Shown one piece after another: positions 1-7,821 of a stretch of DNA of 64,000 nucleotides. Source of the DNA: Novosphingobium sp. (lineage in GTDB: Bacteria > Pseudomonadota > Alphaproteobacteria > Sphingomonadales > Sphingomonadaceae). The notes under the pieces are model-generated. The model had not been told where the DNA came from. It did not search any database and saw only the letters and a program-made list of their open reading frames with translations. The stretch lies in contig NZ_JBCNLP010000006.1 of the NCBI RefSeq assembly GCF_039595395.1, positions 5,001-69,000 on the forward strand. Direction: 5' to 3'. The translations under genes were made by a program, and so were the position numbers. How positions within the stretch are numbered: position 1 is the first letter of the stretch; the number at the start of each line of letters is the position of its first letter.

Positions 1-2
1 GA

Positions 3-374
3 TCAGCTCAGATCCACGATCCGGGCGAGCTTGCCATCCACGATCGTGATGAACGAAGCGCCGCGCATGGCAAGGGGCTCGCCAACCTTCATCGGTCCGA
101 GATCGACGGCCGGGATGCCTGCCCAATCGACCTGCAAAGCGACGCGATCGCCATCGACAACAGACGTCCTCACGGTTTGCAGCCGGGTGGTGAACATCGC
201 GGCGGCTTGCGTCGCAAGCTCGGCAAAGGCGGAGCGTCCCTCGATCTTCATGCTCTGGCCCGCGTTGGAGACATTCTCGAAAACCACATCATCAGCCACG
301 CAGTTCACCAGCGCGGCAACGTCCTTGCTGTTGTAGGCATCGAGGTAGGTTTGAACGATTGCAGGCAGCGTCAT
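3..374 (-). CDS. SnoaL/NTF2-like small protein
   Basis: A protein of about 123 residues with the SnoaL-like (NTF2 fold) pattern: an N-terminal helix with YLDAYNSKD, then DDVVFEN, and a C-terminal strand SFITIVDGKLARIVDLS. Such proteins form cone-shaped barrels that bind or isomerise small hydrophobic molecules, but the family gives no substrate. The ATG at 374 is chosen because GAGGGGG lies about 9 bases upstream; a longer TTG-started form (398) has no ribosome site. It stands alone at the edge of the window, so its operon context is unknown. The family assignment is fairly safe; the function is not. Confidence 0.75.
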   Translation of the reverse strand: MTLPAIVQTYLDAYNSKDVAALVNCVADDVVFENVSNAGQSMKIEGRSAFAELATQAAAMFTTRLQTVRTSVVDGDRVALQVDWAGIPAVDLGPMKVGEPLAMRGASFITIVDGKLARIVDLS

Positions 375-811
375 GGACCATGCCCCCTCTTCGAGCAAGG
401 CGCAGCCGCCGCTTCACCATTTGTCCGGGTGAGACAGGGCACGCGCCTCGCGCAAAATTTCCCGAATATCGACGTCGGACGATGCCTGACGGCATCATTG
501 CATTCACGCAGATGGTCCCGACCTGACGTATCAGGCCGGGCGGTTAAATCGTTCGCTGCTTGCGGCTGCGATGTGAGCAAGGAAGATCATGCCCGCAATC
601 TACCGGTCTGAACGAAATTGTCGAGGTACCCTTGCCCGCCATGCCGGGCTTCACCGCGCCCAGCGGTACACCTGATGGTGCGGAGGCCCATCCCGCCCGC
701 TAAATCGCCGAATTGCGCGGTGTTTCGGCGCGGGATAAGGCTCTTTCGGCCCTCTCGATATCGCGTGAAAATGCGCTCGCCATCGCCATGATCAGCGTAT
801 GTCATTCATCG
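375..811. other. Intergenic stretch with two small palindromes
   Basis: No convincing gene is seen between the SnoaL-like gene and the RHE_PE00001-like gene, which are divergently transcribed. The stretch contains two short perfect inverted repeats, GATGCC-tgac-GGCATC (481-496) and CCTGA-cgta-TCAGG (522-535), either of which could be an operator. Open frames here are short and lack family resemblance. Confidence 0.4.
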
Positions 812-847
812 TGGACTGAAATAGGCATTTCCGTCTATAAACACCCC
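812..847 (+). promoter_or_regulatory. Possible sigma70-type promoter, leaderless
   Basis: TGGACT (812-817) and TATAAA (836-841) are separated by 18 bases and resemble -35 and -10 boxes. The ATG at 848 lies only six bases after the -10 box and has no ribosome-binding site, which points to a leaderless transcript. This is inference from sequence only. Confidence 0.35.
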
Positions 848-1882
848 ATGGCGGGCCCCTCTTCTCCTTTTTCATCCCTTCCCTGGACACCAGATCTTGT
901 CGATGCCTTCGGGGAAGCATGGTCCGCGATCGCCCGGCTTGATGCCCGTGTTTCCGCCAGTTCCCTCGCCCCCGCCTGGCGCTTGCGGGCCAGTTGGTCC
1001 GGCTATGCCACCGCATTGCGACTCCAGCAATTCGCGCTGGAAGAAATCGACATTATTGCCCATCAATGCGCCATCCGTCTGGCCGGCCGGCCCATGCCCG
1101 TGACGGCTAGCGATCCTTTCGGTGCCTATGATGGCTGGCTTGCGACCCTCGCGCAGAGCGGCGGCCGACATTGGCGCGAGGATCTGCCCTTCACCTTCGA
1201 TCCGCCGGAAGGATGGAGCGAGGCCCCTGCCCTGATCCGCGCGCTGACCCTGCTGGATGACTGGGCCCGCGCGGATGGCTCGCTTTCGCCCTGGCTCGCC
1301 TTTCCGACCGTTCTGCAGCGTATGGGGCTGACCGGCTGCGCCCTGCCCTGTCTGGTCGCTGGCGATGCCGCTCAGCGCTTTGCGCTCGATCCACGCCCCG
1401 CCCTGCTCAAGCGGCTCCTCAAGCAGGTGCGGCGCCATGCCGAGGATGGTCTCGTCCGGCTCGAGCGTCTGGAAGATGGTGCCCGGCGCAACGCTGAAGC
1501 CATTGCTGCCGAGCATCGCCCCGGCAAGCTGCCGGATCTGGGCCGGATCGCGCTGACCCGCCCCTGCCTTGCCGCCCGGTCGCTGGCCCCTCACCTTGGC
1601 CTCACCATTTCGGGTGCGGGGAAGCTGCTTGAACGTGCGGCGAGGCTGGGACTGCTGGTCGAGATATCGGGGCGCGAGACATGGCGTTCCTATGTCACAA
1701 GCGACATCGCTCTCGCCCTTGGCCTGACCTCTCCGGATCGAGGGCGCCCGCGTCTTGCCGCTGAGCCCTCGCCTGCCCTCGATGCAATGCTGGCCAGTTT
1801 CGATGCGGAGATGGACGAACTCAATGCTCGTCTTGAGCGCCTCGGCATTGGCGTCATGAAGCATCCGGACACGGATATCTGA
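848..1882 (+). CDS. RHE_PE00001 family / DUF1612 HTH protein
   Basis: A 344-residue protein resembling the RHE_PE00001-type proteins (DUF1612 with a C-terminal helix-turn-helix) that are common on rhizobial and sphingomonad plasmids, often near the replication genes. Seen here: an N-terminal helical part with RLRASWSGYATALRLQ, a middle with LLDDWARADGS, and a C-terminal HTH-like section LGLTISGAGKLLERAARLG. Its biochemical role is not established; the HTH suggests DNA binding. Position beside repA-parBA fits a plasmid-associated role. Upstream in-frame ATGs (for example 788) exist, but the putative -10 box just before 848 favours the leaderless start. Confidence 0.6.
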   Translation: MAGPSSPFSSLPWTPDLVDAFGEAWSAIARLDARVSASSLAPAWRLRASWSGYATALRLQQFALEEIDIIAHQCAIRLAGRPMPVTASDPFGAYDGWLATLAQSGGRHWREDLPFTFDPPEGWSEAPALIRALTLLDDWARADGSLSPWLAFPTVLQRMGLTGCALPCLVAGDAAQRFALDPRPALLKRLLKQVRRHAEDGLVRLERLEDGARRNAEAIAAEHRPGKLPDLGRIALTRPCLAARSLAPHLGLTISGAGKLLERAARLGLLVEISGRETWRSYVTSDIALALGLTSPDRGRPRLAAEPSPALDAMLASFDAEMDELNARLERLGIGVMKHPDTDI

Positions 1883-2568
1883 ACCGAGCATCAGGCAAGA
1901 TATCTGGACGAGCCGAGCATGGCCTCTTGTTCAGAGGCAGGCGCAAGCTGATCGGGCTCTGTGTGCCTAGACCTCTTTGCGCAAATTTGGATGCAATGCC
2001 GCTGAAAGCATTTGGCCTGCTCCGACAGGGCCTGATTGGGCTGAAAAAGCGCAAAAATGGGACCGGAAAGGCCCGTTTCGCCCGAATTATCGCGTAAATC
2101 ACTGTTTTTTCGCCGCGAAAAAGCGATCGATCCAGAGGGGGCTTACAGCGCGAAAACAAGAGTGGGATAGGGGGCTGTGGCCTGACGTCTTCCTTCGCGC
2201 TCTACGGGCTTCTCAGGGCAAAATTTGTCATTTCGAATCATCTGGCGCCGGGAATGCCTGTCAAAAAGGGCTGGGTGCGGCAAATTGGGCTCGATGCATG
2301 CCTGAGCGAGAGAATTGTGGTTGGAATACGAGGATCGGCTTCCCAAGCCACCCATAGCGACGCTTCCGGCGTTGTAAGCGTGACCAGTCAGATCGGCGCG
2401 GCTGAAAGGTCCGGATACAAGCGCAAAGCTCTCCCCTGCCTTCATCCTTTTATCTCACCCCAAAAATAGCCATCTGCAGGGTTAGAGGGGTTAAATCTAG
2501 GTTAGATAAGTTAAGGCTCGCCGTAAGGAACGTGACTCGCGGGATTGCGCGGGATAGCCGGATCGGCC
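1883..2568. other. Intergenic, origin-proximal AT-richer DNA
   Basis: No gene is supported in this 686-base stretch. It holds a hairpin TTTTTCG-ccg-CGAAAAA (2106-2122) and, just before the iterons, a run of GGTTA-type short repeats (2480-2516). It is visibly more AT-rich than the flanking genes, as expected near a replication origin. Small open frames (for example 1977-2357 +) show no recognisable domain. Confidence 0.4.
2480..2516. repeat. Tandem GGTTA-type repeats by the iterons
   Basis: GGTTAGA (2480), GGTTAAAT (2489), GGTTAGAT (2500) and GTTAAGG (2510) lie in a row at roughly 10-base spacing, near helical phase. Being AT-rich and immediately beside the iteron array, they could be the DNA unwinding element or a secondary RepA site. 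Confidence 0.4.
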
Positions 2569-2683
2569 CGTTCCTGAAATGTCGAAGAAGCGTTCCTGAA
2601 AGATCGACCCGCCGTTCCCGATGGATCGAGATTGCGTTCCCGATAGGTCGAAGCCTGGCTTACGGGCGTTCCCGGAGTGTCGA
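2569..2683 (+). repeat. Iteron array (five copies), probable oriV
   Basis: Five 17-bp direct repeats of consensus CGTTCCYGRWRKRTCGA occur at 2569, 2591, 2613, 2635 and 2667. The first four are spaced exactly 22 bp; the fifth is 32 bp after the fourth. Such phased repeats are binding sites for plasmid replication initiators, and the array lies next to the 3' end of repA. A sixth copy in the opposite orientation is at 2835-2851. Confidence 0.8.
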
Positions 2684-2834
2684 AGGTGCTGCCAAAGCAC
2701 CATGATTGTCCGTCGCTTTGAATCAGTTTGCACACCTTCTCGTTCAACAAGCTTCAAACTTCATGCGTGATTGGCGAGGGCTCCGTGATCTCCGTAAATT
2801 GTCGTTCCATTTTTGGATGATGCTTCGACCTCGC

Positions 2835-2851
2835 CCGACACTTCGGGAACG
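2835..2851 (-). repeat. Inverted iteron copy
   Basis: Read on the minus strand this is CGTTCCCGAAGTGTCGG, which matches the iteron consensus except for the last base. It lies between the array and the stop codon of repA. An inverted iteron could serve in copy-number handcuffing or as a RepA-dimer operator; that role is inferred. Confidence 0.6.
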
Positions 2852-2879
2852 CCCCCTGCCCATCGACGGCACATGTCGC

Positions 2880-4106
2880 TCAACGCAGGCTGTGCTTGTG
2901 CTTTTCGTGGTATCGTTTCACCCATCCGATGAAGGCCTTCTGCCAGTCGACCGGGGTGCGCTGAGCGTCGCCAGCGACCCAGCTTTCGAACTCGCTGTGC
3001 AAGGTGTAGAGGTCCCAGCCTGGGCAGGTCGAGCGCAGATGGTCGATGGTCTCGTCGGTCATGAAGCCGCGCGTCGCGGCATCCGACAGGCCCGCGACAG
3101 CCTGCCGCACCATCGCGCGGGCGTCGATCAGCGGCTCTGGCTGCGCTGCGGGTTTCTTGGCTGCCTTGGGTTTGGAAGCGACGGGAACGGGCGGCAACTC
3201 CTCCCTCTCCCCTTCCCCCTGCCCGGCGGACATGGTCGGCTCGATGTCACGCATCTTTTCCGCGCCATCCTTGCCATCCACGCGGCGCATGCGCAGCATG
3301 GGTTCGCCCTCGCGGCTCGTCTCGATCGAGAGCGCATAGCCGGGCAGATCGTTCTTCTCGGCCAGCTTGAGCATTTCGAATTTGAAGCGGCGATACTGCC
3401 CTTCGGCGCCCGACTTCTCGAACAATACCGGCATGGAGATGGCAAAGCCGGCCTCCCCTGCCCCGCCCGCATGCTTTCGCGCCACCTTGTAGAGCCAGCG
3501 CTCGCGCCCGCCAGTGATGGCGAAATAGGCGCGGTCGATCGACAGCACCCCGCCCTTCATCATCACCCCTTCCCAGAACCAGTTCGACAGTTCGATGGTC
3601 ATGCCCCGCGAACGTTCGGTCTTTTCATCGACCAATTGCGTCCAGCCATCGAGCCAGCTGAAGGTCGCCTCGCGGCGGTTTTCAGCGCGGATGTTGGTCT
3701 TGATGGTGGTGGCCACCAGACGGTCGAGCGCCTGCCCGAGCAGTTCGTAAGCGCGCCCTGTCGTCGGACGGCCGATGGCGCGCAGCAAATCATAAGGCAT
3801 GATGTTGAGCTTGCGTGGCACATCATTGGTGCCCCGCCGCGCCATATCGGCCAGCACGCTGGCGCAATAGATCAGAATGTCCGCATCCCAGATCGTGGCC
3901 ATGCCATAATCGGCATTGGCCGAGACATGCACCCACAGCTTGCCATCGGGACTGGTGTAGTCGATGGGGTTGGAGCGCTTGGACTTGGCCAGGCTAAAGA
4001 ACGGGCGCTCCATCATCTCCCGCTGATCGCGCAAGGCGAGGTCGGAGATATAGGGCAGGAACAGGTCGAACTGATCCGCGATGGGTTGTTTACGGGCTTT
4101 GGTCAC
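2880..4106 (-). CDS. repA: Replication initiator protein A (RPA family)
   Basis: A 408-residue plasmid replication initiator of the RPA family (Pfam RPA), common on sphingomonad plasmids. The conserved N-terminal block is visible: PFFSLAKSKR, then IDYTSPDGKLWVHV and GMATIWDADILIYCASVL (about residues 36-86), then RLVATTIKTNIR and the SWLDGWTQL region. A Pro/Lys-rich linker (about 285-325) separates a C-terminal helical domain ending in WQKAFIGWVKRYHEKH. It should bind the iterons at its 3' side and open the origin. The start is GTG at 4106 with a weak ribosome site. A parS-like palindrome lies 18 bases upstream of the start, suggesting ParB may touch repA expression. Confidence 0.9.
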   Translation of the reverse strand: MTKARKQPIADQFDLFLPYISDLALRDQREMMERPFFSLAKSKRSNPIDYTSPDGKLWVHVSANADYGMATIWDADILIYCASVLADMARRGTNDVPRKLNIMPYDLLRAIGRPTTGRAYELLGQALDRLVATTIKTNIRAENRREATFSWLDGWTQLVDEKTERSRGMTIELSNWFWEGVMMKGGVLSIDRAYFAITGGRERWLYKVARKHAGGAGEAGFAISMPVLFEKSGAEGQYRRFKFEMLKLAEKNDLPGYALSIETSREGEPMLRMRRVDGKDGAEKMRDIEPTMSAGQGEGEREELPPVPVASKPKAAKKPAAQPEPLIDARAMVRQAVAGLSDAATRGFMTDETIDHLRSTCPGWDLYTLHSEFESWVAGDAQRTPVDWQKAFIGWVKRYHEKHKHSLR

Positions 4107-4123
4107 CAGCGTTTCTTAGCGAA

Positions 4124-4139
4124 GTTTCCCTGGGGAAAC
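4124..4139. promoter_or_regulatory. parS-like palindrome upstream of repA
   Basis: GTTTCCCTGGGGAAAC differs by one base from the two perfect GTTTCCCCGGGGAAAC palindromes downstream of parB. It sits just upstream of the repA start codon, so ParB bound here could both mark the centromere and influence replication control. Confidence 0.6.
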
Positions 4140-5169
4140 CACTGGCGATGAGTTTGGAACAGTGGAAACGGGCGGCGTGTTCCTTTTGCCTGTTGGAGAT
4201 GTCGATCGCCGATATCTTTGCAGCATAGTGGCAAGGCCGGCAGCAGAACTTGCCGCGATTTTGCGCGGGGATGCCGGGCTCCAGATATGGTTTTCGAAAA
4301 TGCCATAAAGGTTGGGGAGGGGGCAGCGCAGGCTTGGCCTGACCCGTCTTGGAATGGGGTGAGCCGCGACAGGGTCTGCTGTCTTTCATGGGGGCTCTGA
4401 AATCGGATCGTTCAAGGCCCGCTGGGTCTGGTCTGTTTCTGGTCGATTGACGCGATCGTCATGTACCGGGGAGGCTTCACCTTGGGCAACTCGCGTTGAC
4501 GATACCAGCGTGCAAGGTCCGCGATCAGCCTTTATGCGGTGGCGTCAGCGCGGCGTTGATCAGAGCATCTCGACAGAGTACGGCTGCTGCCTAGCAAGTG
4601 CCTTATGGCATGTTCACGCAGTTTTGCGCCCTGCTGACGCTTTCCCGGCATCAAACGTGACCGATTTGAATGGAGAGCTTTTGGTGAGGGGGCGGCATGC
4701 GTTATGTTCTAGTGCGGCTATCTCGAGGTGATCGCTGGCAGAATGCAAAGTGCGGGTTAGCAGCCTTGGCACCCGCATGTTCAGACGTCTTACGAGGAGA
4801 CGAGCGCGTCCTGCCACCTCAACGTATGGATGATCTGTGTTTGCGGCTCGTGCCTTTATAGCGCCCACTCTGACACAGCTTATGGGAGAGCGAGATCTGT
4901 TGGGTTTGGCAGGAGGATGCTTCAGGAAAGGTTTGTGAAACATGGGCTCAAGCGAATGCTGCCGATCTGCCGGTGACCCAGACGGTTTTCTCTGCGCTTT
5001 CTGCCGACTGGCGCTGAGGGAGGCCTAAAGTCTGCCTGATCGACATGGTCTTGCGCGGAAGGCTCATCCGCAGGGCAAAGGCTGTGAAACAAAGAGGCTT
5101 TCCAGCAAACCGGCCGCACTACCTCATGGCACAGGATCACCCGCCGACACCTGATCCATCCCGGCCCCG
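4140..5169. other. Intergenic between repA and parB end
   Basis: About 1 kb between the divergent side of repA and the downstream end of parB holds no gene I can support. Open frames at 4447-4731 (+) and 4614-4943 (-) have no domain resemblance and overlap each other. Base composition is less GC-rich than in the coding blocks. It may contain repA promoter and incompatibility determinants, or a gene remnant. Confidence 0.35.
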
Positions 5170-5185
5170 GTTTCCCCGGGGAAAC
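5170..5185. promoter_or_regulatory. parS-like centromere site A
   Basis: The perfect 16-bp palindrome GTTTCCCCGGGGAAAC has the GTT...AAC ends and length of parS sites recognised by ParB/RepB proteins. It lies 69 bases downstream of the parB stop codon, with an identical copy 29 bp further on. Confidence 0.7.
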
Positions 5186-5222
5186 AAAAAACCGCCATGT
5201 TTCCCCGGGGAAACACGGCGGT
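5186..5222 (-). terminator. Rho-independent terminator of parAB, built on parS
   Basis: Read on the minus strand, a 16-bp stem (arms at 5207-5222 and 5191-5206, one G-U mismatch, almost no loop) is followed by six T residues. It lies 32 bases after the parB stop and ends the parA-parB operon. The inner part of the stem is the parS palindrome itself. Confidence 0.7.
5199..5214. promoter_or_regulatory. parS-like centromere site B (inside terminator)
   Basis: A second perfect GTTTCCCCGGGGAAAC palindrome, 29 bp centre to centre from site A, forms the apex of the terminator hairpin. Two identical sites plus the near-copy before repA make a three-site centromere. Confidence 0.7.
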
Positions 5223-5253
5223 TTGAGGGCAGGGGCTAACCCGCAGCTTGCGG

Positions 5254-6327
5254 TCAGGGGCGAACGCCCTTGCCTTGCTCTTCCAGACTGATCAAAGCCT
5301 GACGGAAGGCTTCGACCAGCTCGTCGATATGCGCGCCAGACCCGGCATGCACCCGCACGGTGGCGCCCTGCCGATTGGTCGAAACCACCGACAGGCCTGA
5401 GCGCCCATGCGGCGACAGCCAATTGTAGATCGGACCGGCCGGCGGCGTCTCGGCATGGGGCGCTGCCAGCAGGCGGGTCAGCACTTCGGCGGCGGGCAGG
5501 GCAGGCGCCCCGGTCCGCACCCGCGTTGCCTGTTCGGAGGCAAGCCCCTTGGCCGCCTTCAAAATCGATGCGGCTGCCAGCCTGTCATCCATCGCCTGCG
5601 CCAGCGGATAGGCGGGCTTCAACTGCACCTCGGCGGGGGAGGCAAAGGCCGCCACCACCGCATCGGGCAGGCTCGCCACCTTCAGCATTTTCGACAGCCA
5701 ACCCTTGGAGAGCTTCAGCCGTTCGGCCATGCGGCTCTGGTGATTGCCGTAATGTGATTTCAGCGCGGCGGCATAATTGCGCGCCCGCTCCAGATCCGAA
5801 ACGTCCTTGCGCGCGCGATTTTCCAGATCGGCCAGACGGAAGGCCGCCTCGTCATCAAGCTGCGCCACCTGCGCGACGAACATCATCTCCGGATAGGAGT
5901 GCGCCCGCAGCCACGAGATCGACCAGTGGCGCCGCGTGCCCGCAATCACCTCATAGTCGTAATTCGGGTCCCCCTCGATCCGGCGCACCACCGCGGGCAC
6001 TTTCTGGCCCCCTTCCGCGACGATGGAATCGAGCAGCTCCTGACAGGAGGCTTCGGTCAGATGCTCATAGGAACGGGCATTGCCGCTCCACACCCGGACC
6101 TTGGCCGGGTCCAGCAGCAATTGCGTGACCTGACGTACCTCGCCGCTGGCCACACGGGCCAAAGCGCTCTCACGCCCGAGCAGGGTTGTGCCGCGCGCGC
6201 GCTGAGCCCGCAAATCCGGAGCAGGGGAGGGGGCGGATTGTGTCGGCACCTCTTCCGTCGATACTTCGGGAACGCTCTCGTCATCAGCAAGAAGGGCGGC
6301 GAGATAGTCGGATTGTTTGCGCGCCAT
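5254..6327 (-). CDS. parB: ParB/RepB-type partition protein
   Basis: A 357-residue ParB-family centromere-binding CTPase. An N-terminal acidic tail is followed by the ParB/sulfiredoxin-like domain (about residues 65-180) with QLLLDPAKVRVW, the VIAGTRRHW motif (ParB box II, GxRRxxA type) and ENRARKDVS, then a helix-turn-helix MAERLKLSKGWLSKMLKVASLP. The C-terminal part is the dimerisation region. It should load on the GTTTCCCCGGGGAAAC sites and work with ParA to segregate the replicon. The ATG at 6327 has GGAGCTGAT just upstream. The gene follows parA by 86 bases that contain an 8-bp inverted repeat. Confidence 0.93.
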   Translation of the reverse strand: MARKQSDYLAALLADDESVPEVSTEEVPTQSAPSPAPDLRAQRARGTTLLGRESALARVASGEVRQVTQLLLDPAKVRVWSGNARSYEHLTEASCQELLDSIVAEGGQKVPAVVRRIEGDPNYDYEVIAGTRRHWSISWLRAHSYPEMMFVAQVAQLDDEAAFRLADLENRARKDVSDLERARNYAAALKSHYGNHQSRMAERLKLSKGWLSKMLKVASLPDAVVAAFASPAEVQLKPAYPLAQAMDDRLAAASILKAAKGLASEQATRVRTGAPALPAAEVLTRLLAAPHAETPPAGPIYNWLSPHGRSGLSVVSTNRQGATVRVHAGSGAHIDELVEAFRQALISLEEQGKGVRP

Positions 6328-6370
6328 ATCAGCTCCGGTCCGTATGCGAGCGAGTCAGGGAAAGGTTGAA

Positions 6371-6391
6371 CATATCGCGAACGGCGATATG
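6371..6391. promoter_or_regulatory. Inverted repeat between parA and parB
   Basis: CATATCGC-gaacg-GCGATATG is a perfect 8-bp inverted repeat in the 86-bp gap between parA and parB, 44 bases before the parB start. It could be an operator for a secondary parB promoter or an intercistronic stem-loop that adjusts the ParA:ParB ratio. Confidence 0.45.
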
Positions 6392-6413
6392 TAGGCAAGC
6401 TTTCGCCAGAGAC

Positions 6414-7643
6414 TTACAGTGCGGCATGGAGCACATCCTCCTCACGCGCCGGCGTCACTCGGCCCCAGCCCTGGCGCATCAACTGCTCGATCTGGGCCAG
6501 CGCCTCGTCGAGGTTGGCCTTGCAGCGCTTGTGGGTCTTGGCGGTGCCGACCGGCTTTTCCAGCTCATAGACCGTCATCATGCGCAGGGCGGCATGGCTG
6601 ATCTCGGCGCTTTCCAGAATCGGCACCGGCAGCAGGGCGGGGCCAAAGGCCTGCTCCATGATCGAGCGGACCATGGCATGGCTGGGATCGTTGCCGTCGA
6701 ACTTCGAACAGATCAGGCGAACAAACTGGTAATCAACGGTAATTCCCGCCTCGACCAACTGGCCGATCACCTGATCCATCATCGAGAGGAACTGCACCGT
6801 CGAGCAGAAATCGGGCGTGGTCGCGGCCAGCGGCACCAGCAGCGCATTGGCCGCCTGCATCACCGCCAGCGAGATCGTGCCCAGCGCCGGCGGCGGATCG
6901 AGCAGCACCACATCGTAATTGCGCGCCAGATCGAGCAGACCCTGCTTCAGCTTGCGGAAACGCGCGGCCAGCACCGATTGCCCGTCGGCGCCTGCAGCGG
7001 CCAGTTCGTACTCCACATCGAACAGCTCCAGATTCGACGGGATCAGGTCGACATTGGGCCAGGCGGTGGGCTTCACCGCATAGAGCAGATCGGCCTGAGT
7101 CGGGTCGATCGACAGATAGGGGTATAGCGTTTCCTCACGCGTGATGTTGAAATGCGGGTTGAAGCCGAACAGCGTGGTGGTGGTGGCCTGGCTGTCGCAA
7201 TCGACGACCAGCACGCGATAGCCCTGCACCGCGAAATGATGCGCCAGATGGGTGGTGACGGTCGATTTGCCGACGCCGCCCTTGAAGTTCTGCACCGCGA
7301 TCATCGCGGGCACATCCATCGGCGCGCGGGCCGGAGAGGCGCCCAGCACCTCGCGCATGTTGAGCATATCCTGCACCGAATAGCCGATTCGGCGCCCGTT
7401 TTCGCCCTGCGGGGCAGGGGGCAGGCGCCCGTCATCCTCGGCCATGCGGATGCGGTTGGTCGAGCAGCCCAGCAATTGCGCGGCCTCGGCAATGCCGAAA
7501 CGGACATTGAGCGCTTTGCGGCTGTCCGGCAGGAAGGCCTTGCGCCGCAAGCGCTCGATCATCTTTTCGCCGGCGGCGGCCAGATCACCGATCTGGCTGA
7601 CGATGGGGTGCATGGGGGAAGAATCGGGAGTATCTGAATGCAT
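6414..7643 (-). CDS. parA: ParA partition ATPase with N-terminal HTH
   Basis: A 409-residue ParA of the large (type Ia-like) class. Residues about 45-100 form a MerR-like HTH (FGIAEAAQLLGCSTNRIRMAE), which lets such ParAs repress their own operon. The deviant Walker A motif FKGGVGKST follows at about 114-122, then VLVVDCDSQATTT (Walker A' region) and YDVVLLDPPPALG (Walker B). It drives plasmid segregation with ParB. The ATG at 7643 has a GGCGGG-type ribosome site; an in-frame ATG ten codons later is an alternative start. A 17-bp pseudo-palindrome in the upstream region is a candidate autoregulatory operator. Confidence 0.93.
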   Translation of the reverse strand: MHSDTPDSSPMHPIVSQIGDLAAAGEKMIERLRRKAFLPDSRKALNVRFGIAEAAQLLGCSTNRIRMAEDDGRLPPAPQGENGRRIGYSVQDMLNMREVLGASPARAPMDVPAMIAVQNFKGGVGKSTVTTHLAHHFAVQGYRVLVVDCDSQATTTTLFGFNPHFNITREETLYPYLSIDPTQADLLYAVKPTAWPNVDLIPSNLELFDVEYELAAAGADGQSVLAARFRKLKQGLLDLARNYDVVLLDPPPALGTISLAVMQAANALLVPLAATTPDFCSTVQFLSMMDQVIGQLVEAGITVDYQFVRLICSKFDGNDPSHAMVRSIMEQAFGPALLPVPILESAEISHAALRMMTVYELEKPVGTAKTHKRCKANLDEALAQIEQLMRQGWGRVTPAREEDVLHAAL

Positions 7644-7681
7644 TGCCGCACCCGCCTGAAAAATTGAAGCTTTCAGCTACT

Positions 7682-7698
7682 CCAATCTCAGAAATTGG
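7682..7698. promoter_or_regulatory. Candidate ParA operator
   Basis: CCAATCTCAGAAATTGG is a 17-bp pseudo-palindrome, symmetric except at one position pair and the centre. It lies about 40 bases upstream of the parA start, where autorepression by the HTH-bearing ParA would be expected. Confidence 0.4.
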
Positions 7699-7821
7699 TT
7701 CAAGTGGCAATAGATTTTACAAAAGTGAGCCGCCCCATCAAGAACATTGGGCCTCTCAGGGCCAAAAGCTGCGTTTCCGCTGACCAGACAGCCCCAAATT
7801 CCGGCCGCCTCCCGCCGACAT

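Noticed and set aside
4447..4943. Small frames (94 aa +, 109 aa -) in the repA-parB gap
   Set aside because: They overlap each other on opposite strands, have no ribosome site or recognisable domain, and lie in likely regulatory DNA.
2880..7643. repABC-type replicon
   Set aside because: The initiator is an RPA-family protein separately oriented from parA-parB with an iteron array and no RepC-like gene, so the locus is not a canonical repABC operon although parS-like sites are present.
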